Assembly: GCF_000003815.2 (NCBI RefSeq)
Contig: NC_049984.1
Location: 10,380,824 to 10,444,823 of the forward strand
Source: Branchiostoma floridae
Lineage: Eukaryota > Chordata > Leptocardii > Amphioxiformes > Branchiostomatidae
Reading direction: 5' to 3'
DNA: 64,000 nt
In this document: positions 22,436-36,300 of the stretch, one piece after another
Layout of the letters: each line of letters opens with the position of its first letter
How positions within the stretch are numbered: position 1 is the stretch's first letter
Program-made: the position numbers and the translations under genes
The notes under the pieces: generated by a model
The model's input: only the letters and a program-made list of their open reading frames with translations
Databases searched by the model: none
Told to the model about the DNA's origin: nothing

Positions 22436-24350
22436 GGGTAGGGATTCAATGGTAAAGTTAGGAGGTATGTCTGCTATTAGAATTGTATATAAAGCTAAAG
22501 GATAAAGTGGTCATTGAAAATGTAAATCACTAAAACGTCATGCATTTCATCCGTGTGCTTTGTTTTTATAAGATATGGGGATTCTAAATTTGATAAGCGA
22601 CGTAAAGCGTCAAAACAAGCTTAACTACCAGATATCATTAGTCATATTTGTATGATTATAATATGAAACTGGCTTATAGTATACCGGAAACGTAACTACT
22701 TCCTTTCAATAATACTGTTTTACTTATCAATTTATTATAATCTGTAAAGAAAGCCACACAATTTTATATATAAATGAGACTTGGTACCATGGTATGATGT
22801 TCAAAAATAGACACTTTAATACTCGAAAATACCGGAGTGACTCACAATTAATTCAACGTCGCAAGGTGTAACAATAGTTTCTACGCCAGCTTTAACAAAC
22901 GTTTGGATAGTTGTTTACAAGTAGTAGTATAGTTAGCAACCATGTGTACATGTGGAATGGGCATCTCTCGATCTGTTATAGTTCTGTATTGACCTTAGTT
23001 ACATACAGGTAAGCAGCGTTTGTTTAGTTTACTTGCTGATCAGTATGTTAACATGTCTGTTTGCAGCAACTGAAAAGAGTCTATAGCCTTGTTGTGTTTT
23101 TTTCCGTTCCTGTACATTGATACGATTCTGTGCATTTCGAAGCCACGAACATCTAGGCCTGTCTGGAAATCTTAATAGCGCGTTAATAAGCTATTTCTCG
23201 ATGTTGTCGGTTTAAAGTAACGCAAACAAGCTCTATGTAGGTTATTGTTTTATAAACTTTGCGGAAACAGAACCAGTGGAACTGAACATGTCTTGCGGAC
23301 GTACACCTTGTAGCGACTCCTACATGTATGAAACACCTGTTTCTCTTTGAAGCCATAAAACCTGCAACAGGACACGTTTCTATAGTATGTGATTTTGCAA
23401 TGCCTCAAGCGATAATCACTGGCACTACAGGTAGTGCAAAACAACAACACGTAAGGCCATATTGATTCTATAGCATGAGTGACATCCAGCTCGCATCAAT
23501 TTTCGTCCGTTTCCCCCCAAAAAGTTTTACCGTAATATGCAAACGAAAAGTGATATCGCAGTGACATGAAGACGAACACTGATATCGTAGAATGCCAGAG
23601 TGAATTCAAAACAAAAGATGAAATTGTGAAGAAAAAACAAAAGGGAAGAATCTGTTGTTTGGTACATCATACTCTATGTGCTTAGTCATTTGTTTAACCA
23701 ACCCTCCAGACCAAGTTTATCAATTTTATTAAATGCAACGTTTTTCGCCAAACTTTCTTTTGCGCGATCGCTCGTTTCAGTGTTTTTGTTCTTAGAGGAT
23801 GTCAGCCATGCCAGCAAATCAACACGGCCCAATTAACATTATGGAGCGCAAGTTTGAAAACTACACACAAAGGACATTGCAAGATTTGTGTGTACCTCAC
23901 TTGTTTCAATCAAGAAAAAAGACTATACCGCTGGTCATTTCAACACGACCACAACATTTGTCAGTGTTATTTGTACAAATAAAAAGACAGAACGGAATTT
24001 TACAGCCCAGATGTAGGGCCTCTCTATAGCCTCTCTAATAACCATCATGAGGGTATGACCCTTCAAGTCACCATACACCTTGTCAAATAGATCTATCGTC
24101 TTCCCACAAGTCACAGAAGTGCTATGTCGGAAAGATACATGTGCTACTTTTCCAATCCAGTCTCTATAACCATGCTGAATAAACGTTCGTCTCGTAGATA
24201 TGTCATTCACTACACAAGTACTGTGCATCAGCGCAGTCTAGCGACATAGTGTGAGGCTGCAATCAGCCGTACCAGAGAAGCTTTGTACAGGTACATTGAC
24301 ACCCTCTAGTACTTATCGTCAATCGTTGACAACATACAGGTGCCTGGAAA
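22436..24350. other. Tail-to-tail intergenic region
   Basis: It separates the ends of the tyrosinase-like gene (plus) and the CAP gene (minus). No exon is visible. A minus-strand AATAAA (plus-strand tttatt at 23725-23730) lies about 620 bp after the CAP-gene stop and may end its 3' UTR. I see no canonical signal soon after the tyrosinase stop. Confidence 0.4.
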
Positions 24351-27300
24351 TCACAATGCGACTATCTTCATCAATGATATGAGGACAAACAGCACCAGAC
24401 TGGTACCCATGGGCACTGCCGTACTTCTCGGTCCGGTCGTCTCTGACATACTCTCCTCAACAACGTCCTCATGTTCTGCAATAACAAATAAAACAAGTTG
24501 CTATATTAGAAGTTGTTGGAAATAGTATTTGATAGCTAGTCGCCATATGCCCATGTGAATAGGTCATTCTCATTAACATCCCATTGATCAAGTCACTGTG
24601 AATCAAGGCTGAAAAACACATATGTAAACGGAACTATAGCTAGAGCACAGGACTGTGCGACATGGAATTTCTTGACAGAGAGGAGCAAGGGGCCAGTCCT
24701 TGGCCTAAGCACTTAGGCAGGCTGGCATACAAAGCTGGGAAACTGTTGATCATTTACAGCATATGTCATATTCACAGCACAGTGGCATCCATCTTGGCTA
24801 CCCTCCAAAAGAACCACTGGGTATTTAGGAACATTTCCAAAGGTAAAAGGGCTTGAGTCTAGTAAGAGAAATGATATACACAATAAACGTTTGTTAGAGT
24901 TGTAAGTGCTGTCCTTACGGCAGTTTTCCCCGTGGAACCCGTTCATACACGTGCAGGTGCAGTCGTTCACCGTGTCCAACACTCCGCCGTTGTGACAGAT
25001 CTTCCCGCCGCAGCAAGTATTCCCGCTGTCTTCAGACGCAAACGCTGTGGGAAATATATTTTTAAGTGTTGCGAAGCACTCGTCCGCGTACATTCCAAAT
25101 AATGACTCTAGTTAGACGGTTCAACGTGGAGATGGAGACCATGATTATAATAATAATGTTATCGCAAATATATATGTCTCATCGAGCTACTATAGCTAGT
25201 TATCTCAATGAAAAATGGAGATACAGTTTTCGGTGTGTCTGTTTGTCTTGTTTCTGGATTTTTATAGTCAGCATAAGTCAAGTACCCCTGGATGGATAAC
25301 AATGATATTTGGTATATGGGTAGGTGTTGGGAAGACAAGGGTTAAGGTCAATTTTGGGCCCCTGGTATTGGTACTGCAGCAGAAATTCCTTTTTGGTATC
25401 TTTTGACCTGGATGTGCCATGGTCTTGATTTTGGGGTGGGGGGCAGATAGCTTGTAACGTAAGGAATACGTGGTGTATGTTTGGGCCCCCTACCAAGTTG
25501 CTCTGGAACTGTAGGGTCGGTTTTTTGTTGGGTTCCTACTTACCACAGTACCCACACATCTCCCTGCAGCCGGTCTGCAGCATGGATAACCTACTGCAGG
25601 CGGCCTGCGGGTAGCCCGGGTTCTCATAGCAGCCTGCATACGTGTTGTTACACAGATCTGTGGGACACAGGGAGCAATGCGGTCAACATGATCCTCTATA
25701 CATCACCAGAATATATATACATGTATAGTGATATTGCAGTGATACACATAAGTTGACCATCAATCCGTTGCTAAAATACCCAACTTGGAACATATTCACA
25801 CAAAAATGGAATATGTAATATGTGTAATCTGTTATTCTCTTCTGTGGTTAGAACTTGTACTGCATACGTTTTTACTTTCCTGGGTAACGTTACAAAGGGT
25901 CTACAAAGAATACAGAGCATGTATTATCTGAGTAAACATACACCACGCAGACAAGAAGGAGTTCTTAATAAAAAGATTTAATTTGAATGTCTTAGTGGAT
26001 TCTTTTTCATCACTTGTGTATTTCCTTCGTCATATTCACACACGTAATCATTCCTGGCTAGTCTGTGTTGACCTCTGACCTGCGCAGTCCAGTCCGTCCC
26101 AGCCGTCCTTGCAGCTACAGGTGCATGTGTCCGTGTCTAGCTCACCGCAGTTCTGACACACCAGCGGGCACTCTGCGGGGGAAAACATGTACATGTCACT
26201 GATACTCTACAAGGTCCCCATAGAAAAACTATGGGCACCTTGTAGGAAAAACAATGGGCACCTCACCGCCATACAGCTGTAGGATGGCGGACAGGGAGTG
26301 GCGCCCCTGCCCTTGAGGAGCTTGGCCCTCTCTCTCCTTCAAATATAATGAAAACCAAATTGCAAAACATGGCAACCACCTTGTCTACACCTTGTCTACC
26401 CCTACCGCCACACCGTGTCAGAGACTTCAACCTAATGAAGTTGACACGCATCCGGAAGAAGAAGAAGAAGAAGAAGAAACTACTCCCGACGATACTGATA
26501 AAATCCGTGCTAGAGGCCTAGAGTAAGTTTCATAATGCCGAAAGTGCGGTCTCGGTTGACATGACGTATTGAAGGTCATGAAAGGTCGACGCTAAGGTCT
26601 CATTAGAACGGTACTTTCACATTTAAAGGTTGAAACGTTCATGTCTATCCGCCAAGAACGAGGAGAGGGAGGTGGTATAATGACACACATGGGACCCTTC
26701 AACTCTCCAAGACGGTTTATTTCAAATTCAAACCGAGCTTGCTAACAGCATTGTTGAAGCTGTTACGTTCAGTTGAAAAGAACTAGTCAAAATGACAGGT
26801 TGACATACGGTGAGACCAGACGGTCGCGAGAGTACGTACGTACGTAACTTTGTACATGTAAGTCTGGCAACTCATGCGTAATGGGTTGGAAAATGTCTGT
26901 CTTAAGCTTTTACAAATAGTTCGCCTTGCTACAAAATACTAGTAGTTATTTCGGCCAGCACTGCACTTTGGGCAAGTACATGCGCATGCACGTGTATTCC
27001 TTTTAGCGAATCCGCCATGCAGAAAGCTGTATTTTCACTTCATCATTTAACGTTACTTTAAAATGCACCTTGTAGTGCCTACTAAGATTTTACAAGCAGG
27101 CGTCTTCGTGTGCAAATGTACAAGTTTACTCCACACCGACAGATGAAAGTCAGCCCTGCTGTAATTTAAAGTTTCTATTTCGGAGTGAAACCAACTGACG
27201 CGTGCGTACAGCGGCGGTTTTCTCCTACTTGCAACGTGATCTAAACCGACCTGTCTGCATGCCCTCACTACACAAAGTCTTCTCTAACGATTTTACAGAC

Positions 27301-30300
27301 TATTTAGCTCACATCCCCTTGTTAAATCTCATTCAGATGAGAAAGAAGTCGTGTACAGTTTCATGATCTTGCGTCTTTCGGTTCGAAGTCGCCTATTATT
27401 CAACGGAGCTGATGTAGAATATAAGTAAACCTTTTAGCTTGTCGCGTTACTTATTCGTGTTTGTCAAGGGAAATTACGTGTTGGCTACTCGTGTGCTAGT
27501 GAAAAATTTGTGGAAGACATTGAATGTTGTCAGAACAATTAGCATTTCAGGCCAACATCCTGTGTAAAGATAGACGGCAATGTAATGACAGAAGGCAATA
27601 GAAAGATACGCCATGCTGGTTGTCGTCAACTAGTGAAATAGGTGTTTAAAAGCTCCTACGTTTGACTGTACATTCTTAATACGCTTACTGGTGTATCAAA
27701 TGTACTTACCACAATCTCCGTCTTGGCAATCCACTGAAACAAAGAGAAAAGACGCAAATGACAAAATTGCAGCCATGTAATACGTTAGTACGTACAAATG
27801 TAGCATAAAAATGCGGCACAATCCATCCGTAATTGGTGGAACATGGCATTTTGATAGAGAATAACATTGCATAATATACAGTAAAAATATGCCAGCCCAG
27901 TTGGTTCACATGGGTTTCCTTTCAATACAAGAAGTGCATAAATATCAAGGCTATGCTTCAGTATTTTGTATGCATCCTGTATTCTCCCAGCTGTGTGCTG
28001 GGGCAAGTAATGTCGACAACTTTCAAAGTTTAAGACGCCAGGGGCTCGACTCTTCCTTATCTCTTCTCCATTATCGGATGAAGGCGGACGTTAAGGCTAA
28101 ACTCCCTCAGTAACTTAACATGCTGCGTCTTATCTACTGACAGTGCATCATGTCCTGACGGCCGTCCGGCTAAATCAGCATTGATTGCGCCACTGCAATT
28201 TCTAATCTCCCTGCTCGCCTCAGTGGTTGGGAGTGAAGATACTTTGTCTCCGGTACTGTGGACAGTCCCACATATCTGAAATCGAAGTCTATCCTGCGGG
28301 AAGACTGACTGTTGGGAACTTGACCCCGAAGTGACTAATATGTGTGCCAGACGCCGGGAGATGAGGCCAATAGGGGTGACGTGCCCCAGGAAATTGGCAT
28401 AATTACTTGGAGAGATGAACCTCCAATCCGGAGATTGCCGTGGACAACTCTCTACTCCCTCCAACAGCGAGCGATAGAACAGTCCCGGCACGGCATGGTA
28501 TCGGCTAAACTATTGAGCTTTAGATCTGAACGAGTGTTTTTTGCCTATCAATAGATCTTACGAGCGTTGTAAATTTCATGTGGCTATGTTGTATAGTGTG
28601 CTTCGTAAGTAGTCGTAAATAACCTGAACTGAACTGAAAATAAACAAGAAATGACGATTGAAATAGTTCCAAGAAGAGAAAATAAGTATAAATTTAACAT
28701 GATTCCGGTGAATTCTCGTTGATCTGCCATAACCCTTAGTACTGTTCAACAAAAATTGACATTTGTAGAAATTGACATTTGTAGAAATTGCCTGTCTGTC
28801 ATTTCGAGACGAGATGTACAATTAGAACTGTCAGAAGATGAGTAGCAATGACGCTGTATCATGGCGTCCCCAGCATCTCTATCACGTGTAGACATCTCCT
28901 AATAACACTTCGCTGTACTCTCAATTGCCTTTCTGATTACCACCGTGAAGCCAAGTACCTCCCATGATTTCCCCATGGCTCCGTTTTCTTTGTCTGTTTG
29001 CGCATGTTAGTCCTGTGGCGCTGACATATAGGTAAGGGAGTGATTGGATGAGACGCAAGGGTGCTGCAGAAGGGGACGATTACACACTAAATCTCTGAAG
29101 AACTTATTTGCACAGCAAAGTTGACAACCTATACCACTAGTTGGGCAGTTTCGCGTACTTTGAAAATAGGACAAGTAAGTTTCGTGATCTTTCGTGACAG
29201 TATATATATGTATATCCACATTGAAAGCACTCTAATGCATGTAAAACACTAAAGTAGAGACAGAAGTGGTAGACAGGCCCCCTGAGCACAATCGATTTCG
29301 GTATAAATCAAAGCACCATATTTATTTGTTTGGCTGGCAGTACAGGCATCCAAGGTTACCCAACTTGCCGTGGCTATTATCAAGCCACCATACATCACTG
29401 AATGTACAACTGTGTGTTTTCAAATTTGGTCTTTGAAATATGCTAAATTCGTAATGCCCAGGTCACATTTACAAACCGGGGGTCGACTGGCCAGCTTTCG
29501 GGAACGAAAAGTATGATATGAAACTTTGAAAGATACAAAACTACACAAAACGTAAAAAGGAGAGTCGTGGGCAAGATTTATGTTTAGTTCTAGGTATACA
29601 GTTTTATTTTTTCGTTTCTTAAAACAGCCCGACCGGGCCCCGGTTTGGAAATGTGAAGTTAGCCTAATTTGCATGATACACTATGTAGACTATCAAGGAG
29701 GTTTGATGTAGCCGAGAACATACATACCGCACAGCCCGTGGTCGCACCACCCCGCACCGCTGGCGCACTTCGTACAGGCTGTCCCCACTTTGTACGGGGG
29801 GACGCCTTGGTGATTCCCGCTGTAAAATATAGACATAGATCATCACTGGTCAGAGTTTGCAGATAGATTCCTCTTATCATTAGCTGCAACGCGGACTGGA
29901 TGACTTGTATTGATTGAGACAAGTCCCTTTCTGGGACCTTGGGCCAGTTCGTTCTAATACAGTAACTGTAAAATATATTGCTAATACCCCCTTTCCACTA
30001 GGACGGCGCTCCCACCGCGCTCTCTCTGCGACCTAAAATTTGACATATCACTCAACGAATTGTGTAAAAAGGAAACTAATTTTTTACACTTTCTGTGTTT
30101 TGTTGTTGTTGTCTCCTCGGTCACACTTCTACATGCTGTATGATATACCCAGTGTGTAAGCGAAGGATACAATATCCTATGTAGGTCGCAGTGACAGCGC
30201 GTCGCGATCGCCGTCTAGTGGAAAGGGGGCCTAAGATTTATTTTTCTAGCCATTTCCCCCTTACTTACAACCCACAAATCAAAGATTATCCTGGCAAATG

Positions 30301-33300
30301 ATACAGCACTATTTACTGGGATCAGCAGAAGCTAATCTCAGAAAGTAATTACAAGCAGATTGCAACCTATTGGGCATAACGTGTTTTGCATGATTTAAAG
30401 ACCCCTGTGTGCTTTAGGCCCCTGGTAGCTTTTTCATCGATTCTGCTGTCGTCGACGTTGTTAATAAATATGGCCATTACGAGTATATGATACGTTAGTA
30501 CTACAATCAATATGGTTTAAAGTCCGCCGAAATCTACTTTCATAACGACCTTGAATTGTCCTTGGATTGGACAGCATGTAGACAAATGAGAACGGATCGG
30601 GAAGCTAGGGTATATAGAGGTGGACCAATAGCAGGCGATCGCGCCGAGAACTCGGCTTTGTGAAACCCTTGACTACATGATTGGAATATCATGCAAAATG
30701 CTAAAGTATCAATGAACAGACAACAAACACACAAAGCGTAAAACAATCCTTTTTATCTATGACATTCATTGAGCGCTCTGTGAAATCGCTCAGTCACAGT
30801 GTGGTCACATCCCTAGTGGAATGGGCCTACTACACATCCATCCCTCCTTACAATATTGAACATGTGAGGCATCGATTGGTGAAAATACGAGGAAAAGTAA
30901 TTATGGTGACCTCGTAACCCTGAATAGATTCCTGGCATTCCGTGAAACCCATCCCTCCCAGTAAATTGTGATTGTTACAGGTACCGACCAATGCATGAAA
31001 AAGTCAATAGCTTGACCAATCTTACTGAAAACACCATTTATGTTGATCCATCGATTTTCTTGGCCCTGATTTCGGCAAAGTGACACGAGTGAATTTTTCC
31101 TCTTTTGTGAATTTATCCCGACTGACCATCACAAGCTTTTTAACGATCTCGGTAGGCACGGTTTGGTGTGGCATAAATGCAGAAGAATGGCCCACAAGTA
31201 TGTGCCAGGGAAGAACGCCATAGACTTTCTCTCTTATTGTTGTTGTTCAAAAGTTTGAGATTATACAGTAAGTTATTGACTATCCATTGTGAGTAGATTG
31301 AATATTCAATCATTTATCGTCAGCCAAATTGCTGCTTCCCTGTAACGTTACTCCCTTAGGAGTTCTAGACCGTAGACAGAATCGTGAGGTCGAGCTTGAA
31401 CATCTCCATACATTGTAAAAAAATTACACTTTGTGATGACCGAAGGAACATTTCATACTTTTTGTTCAGTGCTAGATTTACATAATACAGAACATAAAGT
31501 GGGCGCAATATATCGAAATGGCTAATGTCAACGGCATCACTGAATAGGACATATAACTGAACTACGCAACAGGAAAGAGAAAGCCTGATGCTAAACACTG
31601 TACGCCCAAACGCAAACTGTCCATAGATTATCACGTGAAAGAACAATTAAGCTATCACTGTTCTATTGGTGACATTTGAATTGTTTCGAGACCACTCTTT
31701 TATCTATTTTCAACCTCGGTTCAAAATCAAAGGGAACAGGTCAACGCACGGATGGAGCCGTCAAAGATATGAGTGATAAATATGCATAGAGGAGTGCCTT
31801 AGCTTTGATACGGGCTGCACAGATCTACAGCTGCAGGAGGATCGTCACATTTGTCACACTAAGTCAGAACTGATATGCCTAAAGAGGCACTGAATAATGG
31901 GGGAGGATAACAGAGGCGAAGGGTCGGAACAACGGATAACCTTTGAAAGGATGTGTCAACCTGAGCACTTACATGAATTGAAATGCCGCGCATAAACACG
32001 CCTTGGGGAATGTTTCTTTCATGTTTTAAGATTTTTTCTTTCAAAGTTCAACTTTTGATAGGTATGAAAGAATGCTTTAAAGTTGGGGATGATTTGCTGA
32101 TTTTCTCGACGTCTTTAGAAGGCGGATTGATAGATAAACGTTTGAACTAAAGTTAAAAGTTGTAAGATAGATAGTGGGCTCAGAATGCTAGCGCTGCTAC
32201 GTATTGTATATGTACGATGGTGCATATGCCATACAATATGTCTTGTTCCCTGCAGCAATACCTCTATCGAGAATTACTTCCCTCATTCACAACAGGGGAC
32301 TGGGATCTAGGAGGGCAAAGTGCATGAAGTGGGAGAGCATGAGTTAAATTCCGGCGCCAAGTTAGCTAGGGTTGGGTGCTCAATTTCCCAACACTTGAAC
32401 TTTATGATTGCAGGGATGCTTTTAGCAATTTCAAATATTTCTACTTTTTATTCGGCGGTTACACAAGGCGGCACAGAGGTGGAATATGTTGACATACGCA
32501 TTCAGGTTTGTAGATTGGCGAATCCCCCAAGGCCTCGCCCGCGAGAGATCCGGGGCAACCGAATACGCGAGATTTGAGTGGATCATTCGCAGCGTCTTCA
32601 AACATCGGGCCTGTAATCTTCACCGTAGATGATTGTGTTTTCCCGGTGACCTTCAGTCGTGACCCTTCAGAACAGGTCCGCGTTTGCCCTACAAATATTC
32701 CCTGGTCACTACAAAGGGAAGGATAGCGATATTAGTTGGAAAACAATACTCCAGGTCGTGACATATTTGCTCGAACTATTTTGGTGGCTTAATGCTTTCA
32801 CTAATTTGTAATGAAAACATATAAGACAGCTTTCCTTTGATTTTAGAGTAAGTGACAGGCACGACCTTGGTGCTGAATTGGCGGTTGTTAAGATAAGTGC
32901 TATTCCCTGCACGCTCATAAAAGTGAGAGATGTTAATCCTATTTTTCCAACCCATATATCACAGGATGTATCGTCAAATAATGTCTGTATGTCAAGGGAA
33001 CGGAAAAGTTACATCTTTCTGCAATAGACAACACCTGAATACTCATAGGATAGCAACAAAAGATACTAGTATTGCAACAACAGCATTTTAATCGAAACAA
33101 GTAGTTGTGAGCACACACAGTGTGTTGTGTAACACAACAAGCTTATGATCATACACTAAATCAGGGCGACTTTAGAACATATGTGATTACTGTATTCCTA
33201 TTTTGCCATTTACATATGACTAGTTACCGCGCGGACAGCTAATGTCTTCTCTAGTGAATATGTAAAGACGCCTCAGGGAAAGGACTAATATCCCTTAAGA

Positions 33301-36300
33301 CGCAAAAGAGGTGAACGTGACAGGAATTTGATTCTTGACTTTGTTACCAGAAGTCAAGGGAGGATTGATAACTCATGATAACGAAGTAGGTCAGTGGATA
33401 TATATTACTTCAATAGGGCAGGCGAAATTCACGTTTGCCTTGTAATATGTTGCATTCGTGTTGATTCTGCAAACGTATAATGCTATCATTGATATCAAAG
33501 TCAAATGGATTTAACTTTCGCAATGGAGTATTCGTTGTGAGTTTTACTTCACAATTGAAACAAGGGAAAAGGCGGCAAGGAGACGGATCAATTTCATGTT
33601 CGCGGTGAATAGGTCGCCGCGAAAACTGCGAACATAAAACCTTCGAAAAAAATTTCCGTTTTACAGTGTCCCATGTCACAATCCTAAGGTATCTTTATCG
33701 CCCTCAATTTGCACATTTCAATAAGGCTCGAGAGGGAGATTGAGCGTCTGAAATGTTATTTTCCCCACGCAGATATCAGTGCACTGAATTTCAAAGGAAA
33801 AACGAACGTGCATTATGTTCTCCCATACACATGAAAGGCGAGCATGGATTTTGAATAAAAGAGTCACCACCAGACAAACAGGGGTCAATTCAATTCAATA
33901 TTATGGTACATTGTATGTGACTTTGCCTGATCGCCTATCACAACACAATTTAGTCCCAGGTTATAGAAATTTGTATTGCCTACAGAGAAAGTATGTCTGT
34001 CCGTAGACATTTTTCCAAGTATTGACTATAGTCTTAGCTATGATGTATGGTGTAGTTACCTCCGTGGCCATGGCCTTTTTTTTTATGCATGATGGATATG
34101 TGATGTCAGAAGCAAGGTTACAGACAGAATGTATAGCAGAGAGTAGGAAAGATCATGTGGTGATGTTTTGGAGTTTGAGGGCCATACCGATGCCATCAGC
34201 TTTACAGAAACTATACGTGATTACATATGTTGACACATTTCATCGTAAAAAGAGTAATCCTGTTTTGATATATGGACAACAATATAGAACGTCTCCCTAT
34301 CCTTTCCGATCCACCCTTTAAATGTTTGTTTTTTAAGTTATAAGCAACCTTCTGCAAACTTAGAGGCAAGAATCTTAAAAGTCAGTTAAAACTGTTCTGT
34401 TTAGATGTATGAAAATGGACACTTGAGCTTATTCGGTATAACGAAAAGTTATATAGAGCATATCCTGTCTTAAAGTAGAAGAATAATGGTCACTTTCCTT
34501 CAATGTGATTAAGAGAATACCGTTGATTAATGGTGTTTATGGACGACAAGCTGAGTCAAACAGGCAAAACCGTAGTTATTATTCTTCTGTGTGTTGTAGA
34601 CAATTCTACGTTAAGCTTCGACCATGAATCTAACTCATATATTTAAAGGATTCAACAAAGAAATACATCGAACAACACACTGTAAGAATTCAAACTGTGT
34701 GATGAGTGATGAGATTAACTTGAAGTACTCACGTTAGTCTGCCTAGGCTAATTCTTCCAAATCATCAAGTCTAAGTCACAATCCTATCTTTTAGGAAAAA
34801 GTAAGCATGTTGCAGTTGTGGAATGTGCGATACAGGGAGGTATTATAGACTTGAACAATACGTTTCCTGTACGTGTGTTTATGCACATATTTCATGCTAC
34901 CGTCCTCTAAATGCCACCGTACGTATAATACCACAATACATCAATTTTCCTCACATACCGCTTGTAGGAAGCCATTACGTAAAAGCATGTGGCTATCTCT
35001 GTCATTATATTGATAAAGAAAACAGCATGGATTCGGGCTTGCGTGAACAGGGATCATAAAGGATATCTCAGAAAAACAGTCAGGTGTTTTACATGCTTAG
35101 TGGAGAGAGTTTTATAGTGGGGTTACATCATGAGCGCGTCAATGGGCCTGTGGGCTTCACGGAAGTCCGTTTCGAGGACGGCTTATCATATCCCTGAAGC
35201 ACCGGAATAAACGTACTGCTGTTGGGGAAGCCGCGAGGAAGGGATCTAGAGACTAGATATTAGTCCTTGCGTCATTCAGACAATGTGAAGGCCAGGCAGT
35301 GTACAAGATAAACGCTTCTCCGTGAAATGACACTGAGAGGTCACTAGAAGTCATGGACATCACCCTAACTGAACACACAGCTGAGATTATGAGAAGAACA
35401 TAAAACCAGATACTCAAGTTTCTCCTTGAATTTTTTTTCTTTTTATTTCATGCGTATGTTTTCCCTCAACTTGTATGGGACCTAAAGGGCTCAAAGCACG
35501 CAGATTGGATCGTCCGTCGGCACCGTGTTTGAGAAAATATTCTTTGAGCCTCTCCAAACTTGTCGCTAAGAGTAGAAGACCACCACGATACGCTCTGATT
35601 AATGTCGTGGAGACATAACAGCCAAAAGTCATTCCCGTCGTCGCGTATTATCAGTATCAGCATGTGTTAATCATTTAGCAGGGCGCAATTCAGTTAAGAC
35701 ATTTTGATACAAAAAGAAAATAAATCTTCTGATAAGCAAACGTTTTGTTACTGAATATTTCCTGCTGTTGCCTATCACTATGAGGTTCCCTAGATAATGT
35801 ATCGGAAAGAGGGCACGGGGCACAGGGAATCGTATTACTCATTCTCAAAGCAAGGGATTTTCCTCACAACTTCAGCTGTGGAAAACTTGCTGTTGCGTAA
35901 ATGGCTCATACGTGTGATCGACCATGGCAGCAACATGTGTGAGGTAGAAATGAAAAAGCTGTAGTCTGGAAATGTTGCTAAATTACTCTCCTGTCACAAG
36001 CTGTACCATCTGACGGATGCTGAAGGGCCCAAGTCAGGATAAGGTGCGGAGTCCTACTTCATCATCGGCCGACAAGTATAACACCTTTACCATAACTAGG
36101 TGTAATGACGCAAGTGTCGGTAAGTGAGAAGACGGCCTCCCATTACTTCCTATAAGGGAAGCCATCCATCAAAGTTTAACAGCGAGCATACTGTCGGTAC
36201 TACCGCAGTCCTGGCTTAAAGGATGAGGTACTCCTAAGGACTTAAGTTGTAAGGTTTAACTTTATCACCGTTCACCTGTCGTATGTGATTCCACAGACCC

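Noticed and set aside
26209-26247. Hairpin as a microRNA precursor
   Set aside because: The arms are only about 16 bp with a 5-base loop, too short for a typical precursor.
28057-28491. 144-codon minus-strand open frame
   Set aside because: No motif, no splice fit to the CAP gene, and unremarkable composition.
34022-34321. 99-codon plus-strand open frame with a hydrophobic start
   Set aside because: No homology recognised and no splice context. It is likely chance in AT-rich intron DNA.
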